A stretch of 64,000 nucleotides of DNA, taken from contig NC_049986.1 in the NCBI RefSeq assembly GCF_000003815.2, positions 1,585,628-1,649,627 on the forward strand, given 5' to 3'. Below, piece by piece: positions 31,571 through 43,078 of the stretch. How positions within the stretch are numbered: position 1 is the stretch's first letter; each line of letters begins with the position of its first letter. A program made the position numbers and the translations under genes. The DNA is from Branchiostoma floridae (taxonomy: Eukaryota > Chordata > Leptocardii > Amphioxiformes > Branchiostomatidae). The notes beneath the pieces were generated by a model that was not told the origin of the DNA, searched no databases, and was given only the letters and a program-made list of their open reading frames with translations.

Positions 31571-31974
31571 TCTAGCTCTCTAACTTTCCTTATATGGGAT
31601 AAATATGTCTAAGAGGTATCAATGAGGTATTTTGAAACCTCCTTGGAAACATCAAAAACACTTCCATGGCCCAATCTTTTAAACTATGATCCAAACCCTA
31701 AATCTGCGTGTGAATAATGTTTGCCCGGCCCAGCACTTTTTGTTTGGCAATGGCTTGATCAAAAGGTTTCTTCAGTGAAGGAAGAGGACTTTTGCTTATT
31801 TCAGACATCGGCCTTATGTTGCTTGGTAGCATATGACAAGCCTTTGTACGGATGGCATCCACGGAAGCTAGTCTCAGTTGTTCTTAGGTCATTCACAAAC
31901 ACAAGCCAGGTTCTTGGCTCACAGTTGTGCTACTAGCGCTAATACGGACCACAAAGGGATTTGAAAAGCGAAAA
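31571..31974. other. No feature seen
   Basis: No exon or repeat recognised; the 71-codon frame at 31721 has no family resemblance. Confidence 0.35.
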
Positions 31975-32260
31975 CTGTCTTCGCTTAAGCACTGAAGGGA
32001 AAGAGGTGACATGCTACAAATCTACAAGATCATGACCCATAAAGAGCGTATTGAACCCGAAACCTTCTTCCGAGTTGGCAGGCCTAGACAAAACAAGAGG
32101 TCACTGCTATAAGGCCAAGGTCCCTTTAGCCAAATCCACGGTACGACATCAGTCCCTTTCGACGAGACCAGTACGGATGTGGAATTCTTTACCGAGCGAA
32201 GTAGTGAGTGCCGATAGTATGAAGATTATTCAAAACAAGATTGTATGAATACTGGGAGCA
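31975..32260 (+). mobile_element. LINE ORF2 C-terminal fragment
   Basis: Reads RGDMLQIYKIMTHKERIEPE, then after a frameshift TRGHCYKAKVPLAKSTVRHQ, SLSTRPVRMWNSLPSEVVSA and a stop. RGDM.(Q/E)xYKI and FS.R.V..WN.LP..VV.A are signature strings of the extreme C-terminus of CR1/Jockey-like LINEs. A decayed fragment. Confidence 0.75.
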
Positions 32261-33959
32261 ATGGAGGAGATACCAGGAATGAAAGGAGGTTGTTTCAACA
32301 GGCTGTATGCCTTCTACAACTATACATCTTCAAGGTATCCCTCAAGGTGATATCGTCGTGACTCAACCTCTGCTTGGAGAAGTCTAGTACTATTTTCAAG
32401 TGTGGGGCTTGGTACTAGAGACTATTCTATTGTGTGTGCGTGTGAATATTCGGAACGAAACGGGCTGGCACATTATTGTTTGCCAGAATAAACAGCCACC
32501 AAACAAGGGCAGTCGACAGATTGGGGATAGAGCCTAAGACAACAGACTTACCGTTTGAATACAGGCGGCAACGAGTCCCTTTCCTAAGACAGACAGACAG
32601 ACAGATGTAACTCCCTAGTTTAATAGTCGCTTGGACTTAGACGCAGAAGTGTGTACGTGTCTGCTCCGGATCCGAAAGCACAAGACATTCCAGACAGACA
32701 CGTTTGACTGTTATGCAAATCTAATCTGATCTGACCAATCAGAGCTCGTCCTTGACTCACTCACGTGAGTGCTTATTCAAAAAGCTTCCTTGTTTCAGAC
32801 AACCTTCCTTGCATAATTTATACCAGCGATAAGTGTAATGGGCCGTTTCACGCCGTATTTGAATCCAACATTTTATTTTTTGCCCATGTCTCCTGATTTC
32901 TTTTTATATGTTAGTTGTTTAAATTGAGGTACTTACCGTTTGCCTAAAACAGTGCAACAAAATAACCTCTATATTTGTTATTTCGGTCCTTGTGTTGTCA
33001 ATTTCAGATGGTATAAGAAGCAGGCATAACTACTGTTGTTCTTTTTAGAAAACTAATAAAAATCGATTTCATCTATAAAAGGAAGTCACTGTCGCCTAAA
33101 CATGATACAAAAGACATGAAATAATGTCAAACTTGATGCTAATTAGTCAACGTGACAATGGAGACCCCTAGCTGTTGGTGTAATTATATATATATATATA
33201 TATATATTATTGCAGTCCATGAACCAACCTGACAGTAAGTGCACGCGCCAAGCTGCAGTACCGGTAGTGATTAATAAGGGTCGCTTTTGATCCATGTAAC
33301 GTAAACATTTCTAACCATTCCTCAATGCCCATCACTCGGTGATGCCATTAGTATGTTTCCAAACCACTAGTCAACAGAAATGTCTGATTCTTTGCCCCTG
33401 ACAGAACTAGGGGAAACTCACACAGGCTGGTTGACTAAGAGGATCGGATGTGCACGTGACTGGAATTTATTAGCCTTTGTGTTTGGATTCACCTGACAAG
33501 TCAGTGTGGTCCCAGGGGATCAGGAAATATTTATATGTACACATAATCCAACTGATGGAGCGCGGGAAGAAATAAACAGAAGACTACATACATATTACCA
33601 CTGAGATATATTTTCTTTTAAATGGAGAAACCTGATATTTTCAATGTGAAACAAACAAACGGAGCTTCTTTTTGTTCCTAAACCTTTAATTTCTTTATTA
33701 CACTTTACAGCCTTTGTTTCTTTCAAAACTCGCCAGCTTCCCTGTAAGACCTACCACTAAGAGCTCCATTTTGACAAGCACATTCGACTGTAGGCCATCA
33801 TGGAGAAATGAGTCGAACTGATTATCATTTATAAATTCAAAACCTGGAGCATACTACTGTAATTATCGAACAACTAGTCAGCAAGTACATGTACAGTGTT
33901 TGCATACAGAATACATTTTGGTATTAAAAAAGAATATATCATTTCGTTGATTTCGAACA
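32261..33959. other. Gene-free stretch with dispersed repeats
   Basis: About 32390-32510 is homologous to 50870-51000 (TATTGTTTRCCAGAATAAAC). A (TA)n tract is at about 33187-33208. A half copy of the hairpin MITE is near 33255-33300. No exon seen. Confidence 0.45.
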
Positions 33960-34099
33960 CATGACTAAAAGTAAATTATAAAGAACTGTAAAAAGAATTA
34001 CACACTCTGAACATGCATACAGAGAAAGGTAAATTTTATAGTCGAATATTAGTTACATTATATGCAAGCTTCGTATCTTACACAATCATATTACGTTTG

Positions 34100-34153
34100 T
34101 TATGTACCTGAGTGTTACTGCTGGTAAAATAAATAAACTGAAACTAAATTGAA
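34100..34153 (+). mobile_element. 54-bp LINE-tail insertion with 7-bp TSD
   Basis: A 54-bp insert ending AAATAAATAAACTGAAACTA..., flanked by ACGTTTG at 34093-34099 and 34154-34160. Copy 1 has a single ACGTTTG (28556-28562) and no insert. A terminally truncated LINE 3' end is the simplest reading. Confidence 0.7.
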
Positions 34154-34186
34154 ACGTTTGACAACACAAGTAATCTGTTAAATACT

Positions 34187-35138
34187 TTAACCCTATTCAG
34201 ACCGGGCTTTTTTGGTCATCCCTGGACCGGGGGGGGGGCTTTTGAGGCCCTCCACTTCTAAGTCCTATAACTCTAAAACGACGTGCCGTAGGGCCACCAA
34301 ATTTTCAGGACATGATTTCGACATAATATCTAATAAGTATGTGACGTTTGACGTTACGTTGACGTAAGATGACGTAATTATGACGTCATCAATTTGATTA
34401 CATTGGCCAAACCAATGAAAAATGGGTATTCTCAGAAAACTTCAAGTTATGCTGCAAAAATGTAACAACAAGTGCAGATAACAGAATAATAATGTTTATT
34501 ACGACTTGCGTTGCCAATAGCAACATCAATGACGTCAATATGACGTCATAAAATGACGTCATGCACATCTAAGATACGAGTTGGGCTCCGCCATATTATA
34601 TCCACCTCCTTGAATTTTTAAAAATACTTTTTTTGCAACAAATAATCACAAAGGGCAATGGAAATAGACTAAATTCATTCATTTAGATGGTTTTTGATGA
34701 AAAAATACCAGGTAGTTGCAAATTTTAAGGGATAATTAGCTTGTTTTTCTTGATCTGGCCATTCCGTCCGCCATCTTGGATTTTGGGCTGATGACGTCAT
34801 CAAATTAGCATAATTTATGCATATATAATTATGAAAGATATGCTGAATAATATAAGATTTTATTTATGTAACAAAATCACAATAATATAGCAAATAAATT
34901 TGAAAAATACATTGTTAGAACCAAAAATAGTGATTTTTGGCAAAACTGCCTGTCAACAAACGGTTGCCATGGCAACAAGAAAAAATGGAAAATTTGTCAA
35001 ACTTCGTAAGATTGTTGCCAACAATATTTTAGGAAAACTCACTAAATTTGGTGGCTCTAGCGTAAGCCGTTCTGGCGTTATAGGACATCGAAGTTAGCGC
35101 GGGCCTCAAAAGCCCCCCCCCGGTCTGAATAGGGTTAA
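34187..35138. mobile_element. piggyBac-like MITE, subfamily B, copy 1
   Basis: TTAA-flanked 944-bp element with inverted ends CCCTATTCAGACCGGG, inner G/C runs, many TGACGTCA/TGACGTAA motifs and no long ORF. Near-identical to 57176-58130 and more distantly related to the elements at 3040 and 5252. The paralogous segment at 28589-28592 has a single TTAA and no element. Confidence 0.9.
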
Positions 35139-35395
35139 AAGAAACCAATAAACAGTTCCAGTACATGTAGTGTAAATAGATCTTTGCGTTCATACGGCGT
35201 AGTTGTGTCATCAGGCTATTTCCCGACCTGACCTGACCTATGCCCAGGCATGGCGCTCGCCCATGGGTCAGCTCATTTGATGAGATTAGGAAGGGAAGGT
35301 CCCGCGGCAGGTGTGCGCTCGCTCATTGGTCAGCCCATATGATGAGATTAGGAAGGGAAGGTCCCGCGGCAGGTGTGCGGACAAGAGTTGCCTTG

Positions 35396-35890
35396 TTTCC
35401 GCACAAGCTGGCCTAATGACCGACGTTGTGGGAGCCAAGCAAATCGCCTGATTATCTACATAGTAGCAGCGTATCAGGGATCGCTTTCTGTAGGCTGCTT
35501 TCGCCTTTTCTTTCCGCGATTTAAGTCGGTCTGAACTTCCTCTACTTTTAGCGTACATGTTCACTCAGATAGGAGGTACTAGGTGCAATATTCGGTGGGC
35601 TTAAAAAGCATACTTTCATGGTCGAGATAGCGGGAAAAACAGGGGCCGCCCGCCTTGTGCGACTGAAAGGTGTTCGGGAACCATTTGCGCCTGCCCGCCC
35701 GCCTCGTTCTCCTGCCCGCCCGCCTCCACCACTGTTGACGCAGTGCTCTGCGACATTACTTGTGTTTTGTTTTAAAAACATTATGATGTTGTTGTTTTTC
35801 TTTCTGCGCGCCTTGAAGAAAGTTTGAGAGATTTAAGTAACGGAAAATAAGGAAGGAAGCATCGAAAAAGAGCCCAGCTCCCGTGCACGC
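35396..35890. other. GC-rich spacer between segment copies
   Basis: Includes a pyrimidine/proline-like GC tract (GCCCGCCCGCCT repeated, ~35690-35730). It has no clear exon; the open frames on both strands are compositional. Confidence 0.35.
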
Positions 35891-37150
35891 GGTCACCGAT
35901 CTCTGATGCGTTCATACGGCGTAGTTGTGTCATCGTGCTATTTCCCGTCCTGACCTAGACCTGTGCCCAGGCGTGTGCGCTCGCCCATTGGTCAGCCCAT
36001 TTGATGAGATTAGGAAGGGAAGGTCCCGCGGCAGGTGTGCGCTCGCCCATTGGTCAGCCCATTTGATGAAATTAGGAAGGAAAGGTCCCGCGGCAGGTGT
36101 GCGCTCGCCCATTGGTCAGCCCATTTGTTGAGATTAGGAAGGAAAGGTCCCGCGGCAGGTGTGCGCTCGCCCATTGGTCAGCCCATTTGATGAGATTAGG
36201 AAGGAAAGGTCCCGCTGCAGGTGTGCAGGCAAGAGTTGCCTTGTTTCCGCACACCGCAACCCCTTCAAGTAGAACATCTGTTTGCTGCAATATTTATCTG
36301 TCAACCAGGGAACACTGAGATCGAGAAACATACAAATCCAACCATACTTTTCAGGCATGTTGCATTTTAATGAAGATATATAAGATATTGCGTTGATCAA
36401 TATCATGTCGCATTTTCTATTTCAGCGAAATTCTAACATCGACAGAGCTTAGTTCAATTTGAAGTTACGGCGTATTTACAAACTAACAAAATCTGTAGAG
36501 TGACAACAGTTTTTAGAAGGTTGACCAGACAGAAGGTATCGTTTTTACATACTAATTATCGGTCTCAACAGCCTCTTTTATGTACATGTGTAAATATATA
36601 TATAGAGAGAGAGAAGGGAGTTTAATGTAATCTAACATTAAAACACCAACAAACTTGTTGTTCCATAGACAATATCTTACAAAGAAGGTTAATTGTAAAT
36701 TAATGACAGACAAACGTACATGTTACATACTCAGTTACAGTCCAAACTTTGTACATGTAGCTACTCAAATATCTAAAATCTACATTATTCCAACCACCTG
36801 AATACAATGAGTTCCAATCTACAATGTAAAAATGCAAAAGTACATAAACTTTTCAATGCATTTCAATGGTTGATTTGGTGGAAACCTTCCACATGTCAAA
36901 ACTACCACTATTCCTAAACACAGCCCTACAAAACAGCAAATTAAACTATCTAGTGTTCACATTAGCTAAGAGAATCTGAATGCCAACAGATTACGAATAT
37001 ACGTAAATGTCTTCAAATTTCAGTTCACCAGACTGAGTATACTTAAATGTTAGTCCAGTCATCAAATTCTACAAGGAAGCATCGAACTTGCTTCAGTGAC
37101 TAAAGCATATACAGGAGCAAACTTTGGTTCGTGGCTTCTCTTACTCCTAC
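35891..37150. repeat. Triplicated segment, copy 3 (3' of zinc-finger gene 3)
   Basis: Homologous to 28417-29400 and 33960-35395, on the 3' side of the gene at 37.4 kb just as copy 1 is 3' of the gene at 29.5 kb. So gene and flank were duplicated together. Carries four 62-bp units. Confidence 0.85.
35973..36220. repeat. Four 62-bp units with CCAAT box
   Basis: Exactly four tandem 62-bp units (35973, 36035, 36097, 36159), each with GCTCGCCCATTGGTCAGCCC (CCAAT on the minus strand), then ATTAGGAAGG and GGTCCCGCGGCAG. Paralogous segments have one (28717) and two (35249) units, so copy number is unstable. Could be a promoter-proximal CCAAT/NF-Y-type cluster; no transcript evidence. Confidence 0.85.
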
Positions 37151-37194
37151 TTGTCTCTTCCGTTATCTCCGGATGCCAAACTTGTCAGTAACCG

Positions 37195-37417
37195 TCAAAT
37201 CGGTAGCTGTGACTTTCATTGCTGTGGGTTCGCATGTGGCTCCGGAGATGTTTGACTGACGAAAGCTAAACTGCATCATTTTCACCGGTGTGTTTGTTTT
37301 TTAATACCCTGCCTGCTGCACAGTCTCCAATGCTCACAATGTAAAGGTTTCTTGCAGGAGTGAGTCCACATATCCTTATTTAGATTACCCAGTGCACAAA
37401 ACTGCCTGCTGTATTCC
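37195..37417 (-). pseudogene. Fossil C-terminal zinc fingers
   Basis: Past the stop of the preceding gene the minus strand, in another frame, reads PYRCEEYSRQFCALGNLNKD, then KPLHCEHW, and further on QFSFRQSN and, after one more frame change, HLRSHMRTHS. These are two to three decayed fingers with lost cysteines. The break is an apparent 8-bp deletion in the HTGEKP linker. Confidence 0.8.
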
Positions 37418-38251
37418 TCACATCTGTAAGGCTGTGTGGTTCCTCATATGTCTCTTCAGATTACTATGATGACTAAACTGTTTGCCGCATTCGTTACACC
37501 TATAGGGCTTCTCACCGGTATGAGTCCGCATGTGAATCTGCAGCTGACCCAACCGACTAAATTGTCTGCTGCACTCCTCACATCTGTAAGGTTTCTCACC
37601 AGTATGAGTCTTCATATGCTGTTTGAGATTACACAGCACACTGAACTGTTTGCCGCATTCTTCACACCTATAGGGCTTCTCACCGGTGTGGGTCCGCATG
37701 TGGCTCTTTAGATCACCAAGTTGACTGAACTGTCTGCCGCACTCCTCACATTTGTAAGACCTCTCACCGGTATGAGCCTGCATATGTCTCTTTAGATTAC
37801 TCAGCTCACTGAACTGTTTGCTGCATTCATCGCACCTATAAGGTTTCTCACCGGTGTGAGTCCGTATATGCTTCTTCAGATTACTCAGCTCACTGAACTG
37901 TCTGCCACAATCCTCACATTTGTGAGGTTTCTCATCAGTATGGACCCGCATGTGTCTCTTTAGATTGCCCTTGTCGCTACACCGTTTGTTACACTTATCA
38001 CACTTATACGGTCTTTCACCAGTGTGGGTTCTCATATGCCTCTTCAAATTACTCAGCTCACTAAACTGTTTGCCGCAATCCTCACACCTAAATGGTTTCT
38101 CGCCAGTGTGAGTACGCATGTGTCTTTTCAAGTCATTCGGTTGACGAAACTCCTTGTCGCACTCGCCACACGTGTGGGTACGAGGAAGATCCTCTCCACG
38201 TCCATTACTTCCCTTCTCTTTTTCCAGATGAGATACAGCCGGGGTCGCCAT
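37418..38251 (-). CDS. C2H2 zinc-finger protein, 9 fingers
   Basis: A single coding exon starting at ATG 38251 (CAACATGGCG), 13 bp after a TCCTGCAG acceptor; the ATG at 38293 would be intronic. MATPAVSHLEKEKGSNGRGE leads to nine tandem fingers, mostly TGEKP-linked. Finger 3 reads CDKCNKRCSDKG, with Cys replacing the core Phe, which should weaken its fold; finger 5 ends in HTGERS. The frame ends ...HMRNHTALQM because a deletion in the last linker shifts frame, so the C-terminus is secondarily truncated. Closest relative by eye is the gene at 29.5 kb. A nuclear DNA-binding role is inferred from the family. Confidence 0.87.
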   Translation of the reverse strand: MATPAVSHLEKEKGSNGRGEDLPRTHTCGECDKEFRQPNDLKRHMRTHTGEKPFRCEDCGKQFSELSNLKRHMRTHTGERPYKCDKCNKRCSDKGNLKRHMRVHTDEKPHKCEDCGRQFSELSNLKKHIRTHTGEKPYRCDECSKQFSELSNLKRHMQAHTGERSYKCEECGRQFSQLGDLKSHMRTHTGEKPYRCEECGKQFSVLCNLKQHMKTHTGEKPYRCEECSRQFSRLGQLQIHMRTHTGEKPYRCNECGKQFSHHSNLKRHMRNHTALQM

Positions 38252-38527
38252 GTTGGTCTCTGACACTGCAGGAATGGAAATGAATGTCAACATTTAGGAA
38301 AGAAACGATTGATTTCTTAATATAGTCTATTCAAACGACACAGCTGCCAAGCACGTTCAGTACTACTAAATGTAATTCTTCAAAAATACTTCTGCTTTCT
38401 TATAAACGGAAGGGTCTGTTATGATAATCAAAGTGGTTCTGTATGATTAAAACCTCATTGCAATAAAGCCCCTTCACATACGTCAGAATGTGTGTACGGC
38501 GACAGCAATTCTAGGTACATTTGTTAC

Positions 38528-38645
38528 ATGTCAAAGGGTAAGGCCCACCAAAAGTAAACAAAACCGCCTTGAAGTTATCATGCAAATCGAAACAATGGTG
38601 AAGACAAGGACTGTTTACTTTTTGTGGGCCTTACCCTTTGACATA
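38528..38645. mobile_element. Foldback MITE with TGTCAAAGGGTAAGGCC ends
   Basis: TGTCAAAGGGTAAGGCCCAC, CAAAAGTAAAC at 38530-38560 and its near-perfect inverse at 38612-38642, around 113 bp total. No ORF. It lies in the 5' flank of zinc-finger gene 3. Confidence 0.75.
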
Positions 38646-38689
38646 TTACGTAGAATTCCTTTCGACGCACATGTGTGTTTTCTTCTGTG

Positions 38690-39185
38690 AAATGGCTTAT
38701 CAGCTTCCTTCGCAGACTTCTAGCAGTGTTTGATCTTATCTTTATCTTATCTGAGCTCGGCAGTCAGACAATATTAGGATATTACAATCCTTCACTCCAA
38801 CATCTGCATTGATATCTAATAGATGGGTTGTCTAGAATGTTTTGAGAGGATCTTCGAACTGATAACGCTACGGCCTACGTCACAATTCCTACCCGAGGCC
38901 CGGTCGGGCTGTTTGCGGAAAGTTTCAAACGAAAGTCTATGCCAATATATATATGCACGAAGCATTATTTTTGTCCGTTTTGTGTTGGCTAACTGCTACG
39001 TGTGTCAAAGTAGTCCTTTTTAATTTTGCGACTCGTTCTCTAAAACGTTACTTCTGTCAAACTTGTTCATTTTCCGTTCCCCATTATTTTTTTCGTTTCG
39101 TCTGTTGTTTTATCTACAGACCTTGTTTCCTTAGCATGGTAACAACAAAACAGCTCGCTGTTTGATAGGATTGTGAAACAACGAC
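38690..39185. other. No feature seen
   Basis: No exon or family recognised. Confidence 0.35.
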
Positions 39186-40653
39186 AGGATAATCAAAGTA
39201 CTACACTACAAACTACACAACCTTACATGCTACAGAGGGACTATCTAACACGTTCACATACCTGACTCCATAATCAAAGTATTACACTACAAACTACACA
39301 TCCGTACATGCTAGAGAGGGACTATCTAACACGTTCACATACCTGACTCAATAATCAAAGTATTACACTACAAACTACACAACCTTACATGCTACAGAGG
39401 GACTATCTAACACGTTCACATACCTGACTCCATAATCAAAGTATTACACTACAAACTACACAACCTTACATGCTACAGAGGGACTATCTAACACGTTCAC
39501 ATACCTGACTCCATAATGAAAGTATTACACTACAAACTACACAACCTTACATGCTACAGAGGTACTATCTAACACGTTCACATACCTGACTCCATAATGA
39601 AAGTATTACACTACAAACTACACAACCTTACATGCTACAGAGGTACTATCTAACACGTTCACATACCTGACTCCATAATCAAAGTATTACACTACAAACT
39701 ACACAACCTTACATGCTACAGAGGAACTATCTAACACGTTCACATACCTGACTCCATAATCAAAGTATTACACTACAAACTACACAACCTTACATGCTAC
39801 AGAGGAACTATCTAACACGTTCACATACCTGACTCCATAATCAAAGTATTACACTACAAACTACACAACCTTACATGCTACAGAGGGACTATCTAACACG
39901 TTCACATACCTGACTCCATAATCAAAGTATTACACTACAAACTACACAACCTTACATGCTACAGAGGGACTATCTAACACCTTCACATACCTGACTCCAT
40001 AATCAAAGTATTACACTACAAACTACACAACCTTCCATGCTACAGAGGGACTATCTAACACGTTCACATACCCGACTCCATAATCAAAGTATTACACTAC
40101 AAACTACACAACCTTACATACTACAGTACAGAGGGACTATCTAACACGTTCACATACCCGACTCCATAATCAAAGTATTACACTACAAACTACACAACCT
40201 TACATGCTACAGAGAGACTATCTAACACGTTCACATACCTGACTCCATAATCAAAGTATAACACTACAAACTACACAACCTTACATGCTACAGAGGAACT
40301 ATCTAACACGTTCACATACCTGACTCCATAATCAAAGTATTACACTACAAACTACACAACCTTACATGCTACAGAGGGACTATCTAACACGTTCACATAC
40401 CTGACTCCATAATCTAAGTATTACACTACAAACTACACAACCTTACATAATACAGTACAGAGGGACTATCTAACACGTTCACATACCTGACTCCATAATC
40501 AAAGTATTACACTACAAACTACACAACCTTACATGCTACAGAGGGACAATCTAACACGTTCACATACCTGACTCCATAATCAAAGTATTACACTACAAAC
40601 TACACAACCTTACATGCTACAGAGGGACTATCTAACACGTTCACATACCTGAC
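39186..40653. repeat. 81-bp satellite, about 18 copies
   Basis: Tandem 81-bp units (ACTCCATAATCAAAGTATTA, CACTACAAACTACACAACCT, ...CACGTTCACATACCTG) with few substitutions. Two units, at about 40107 and 40441, share a 6-bp insertion (CAGTACAG), indicating block amplification. Stop-rich in all frames. Confidence 0.95.
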
Positions 40654-41279
40654 GCCAGGGTCTCGAACTGACTGAGCAGACAAGTGCACCTTCCAAGCTT
40701 AACTAGCATAACAATAAGATATCTACTTAGCCAATGAGAGGACTGCTCTCATCGGCCTCAACCAATCAGGGCTCGACTAACGAGTTAATGTATGCAAGCC
40801 CTACCCCCCGTACTATCTAACCTAACAATAACCCTTTTTACATACAACAGTCAAAGGTCATAGGCATTACAGGTAGTTCAAAATCTTCGGGGTGATCATG
40901 AGTTAGACACAGTTTGGCCCTTTAGATACAGCCCTGCGTCCGGCATACGTAAATAAATCTGCTTGGAGATGACGGATATAGCCTTTTTTTCAAATTCTAT
41001 CGGTCAGTGATTTTGAAAGGTCGACCCTAAACATCGTGCTGAAGCAAATTGAATATAATTTACAACTGTTTCCTTTTGTTAGCCTCTACCAGACTCCACA
41101 TCTCACTAGAAACTGGTCAGATAGACAGACAACACACCAGTTGAGTCAGCCGGCCCAAAACTACAGTTATCGACATGACATACATGTACGTGGCTGTTGT
41201 CTATTTCGCCAGTTTCTACTATTTTCCAGCGACTTGTGCAGCCTGGTAGAGGCTGTCCCATTGTGTGTGTGTGTACAAA
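40654..41279. other. No gene seen
   Basis: Unique-looking sequence after the satellite. About 41200-41275 resembles dispersed repeat at 50870 (CCAGCGACTTGTGCAGCCTG, GTAGAGGCT). Confidence 0.4.
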
Positions 41280-41965
41280 CTATTGTTTAAAATAGTAGTT
41301 GTATTTATAAAAGTTGTGTCAGCCTTTGGCCTGACAGTTTCTAGTTTTTGTAGTCTCAGTAACATGCTTTTTTTCAGATGTGAAATCGTTTCTTACGAAC
41401 GTATTTTTTGCTGTAAGCAATGGAATGGAAAAGAAATAAATTCAAAAAATGGACTTACATGTCTTGTGTGTTTCTGTTTCATCTTTACTTTCTATTGATG
41501 GCGACATCTAACGTTGGTGACCAAAGGGAGTTTATCTGGCGGGAAGAGGTGTTAATCGAAAGATTTGAAATTGCAAAGCCTTTTGTCAATATTTCAAGTC
41601 GATGGGATATTATATATTCACCCATGATAAACCTATGTATTAACTCAAAAGTGAGAGAAAGGCTCCATAGTTAACCGTCCATTCTAGACCCTCCACAAAA
41701 GAAAAGGCGTGTTTAGAAATTAGTCAGCTAGGGCGCTTTATCCATAATCTATTCCTAGCACAGATGTGCTTAGGTGGTTTGGCTAAGCTTCAAGGTCATG
41801 GATCACAAGCGACCCCTATCAATTAGTTGCCATACTGCACGACTCCTATGTTAATGATGCTGCAGTACTGCAACGGATTAATAGGTGTCGCTTTTGACCC
41901 CATGTACTCACTGGAAAAATCGAGTTGTTTTCCTTACATACTTCACCGTCTTTAGTCAATTACAG
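41280..41965 (+). repeat. Segmental duplication, copy 2
   Basis: Paralogous to 25955-27530. It retains the uninterrupted site GGGAAGAGGTGTTAATCG at about 41535-41552 where copy 1 has the LINE insertion, and includes a hairpin MITE copy (41796-41906). Confidence 0.8.
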
Positions 41966-43078
41966 CTGCTACTTGCATTGGTCATAGTCTATTCATAGAT
42001 AAATACCGGAAACCAAAACCATTCTAGTACTTACCGAGATACGCTGATGCTCTAAAGTACTGCGCGATGTTATTACGGTGACACAGATCCTCACGGCTTC
42101 AGAGTCAGTACTGACAGAGCGGCCAATGACACATTTATATAGTGGCTGCCTGGGTGGGGGAATAAACCGGTTCGGCAGGTAGTACTTGACAACGGGACAG
42201 ACTGAAGTACCCCGATGTTACAGTGTGATGATTTGCATAAGGGAAAACCAGATAGCATGAGACAGAGGTCTTACAAGTGTTTGGGGATAGTTGTTTTGCC
42301 AATAATCATTGAGTCGGCTTCAAAATCGTTTTAGATGAAGAGCATCACATGTCGTTGTTGAAACTGGTGGGTTAGCTGAATCAGGGGTCAGTGTTTCCGG
42401 TGGTGAGAGGTCAAAGTTTACGTACCCGCTTTCCAACGCGAAACAAAAGTTTTTTCCAGCGACATGTAGAGTCTTGTAGAGGCTACCATGTCTGATTTGT
42501 TTAAATTGGGGGATATCAGACAACACTGTACGGGAAAATGAGGACAGCTTAGCTAACAGCGATAATAAAGGTTAACAGCAACGCTATGTTTTAGTTTCCT
42601 GACGAAACTGGATTACGCAAATTCTACATGTCTAACTAATTTAAAACGCTAACGATTCTTGTATATCTACAGTGAAATATAAAGCAACAGCTCCAGCACA
42701 GAAACCACAATTGTTAACTTATAGCAGACGCTAGCTAGACGCCTTTACTTAAAAAAAACGGTGTCATTCCATGTAACTTACTGTAAGTTACTTTCCACAT
42801 TGGGTATCTGCTTTGTCAGTCCCTACTTTTACGTATTTCCATACATCCAAGTAATGAGATCCTCAATAAAAAGCATCTGCTCATGCAACTGTATAAATTT
42901 GTGAACTGAACGGTCCGACATTTTAGACAGACGTCGTTTTCTCAAGTGGTTACATAAAACCGGTTTGGTAGGTTTGATTATGAAACAAATGTCATATGTG
43001 CTGATTTTCATAAATAAAAATCATACGGGTTCTGTAGGAAACAAAGACAACAAATAACATATAACAAGAAAGACAATA
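41966..43078. other. Gene-free stretch
   Basis: No exon recognised on either strand; part (42450-42490) is dispersed repeat. Confidence 0.4.

Larger units (their letters stand above)
33960..35395. repeat. Triplicated segment, copy 2 (no gene attached)
   Basis: Same order as copy 1 (28417-29400) but interrupted by a 54-bp insertion at 34100 and a 944-bp piggyBac-like MITE at 34191. It carries two 62-bp CCAAT-type units (about 35249-35372). No zinc-finger exon follows; homology ends in a GC-rich segment. Confidence 0.85.

Noticed and set aside
32582-32604. CAGA repeats as a CRISPR-like array
   Set aside because: A plain tetranucleotide run without spacers; this is eukaryotic DNA.
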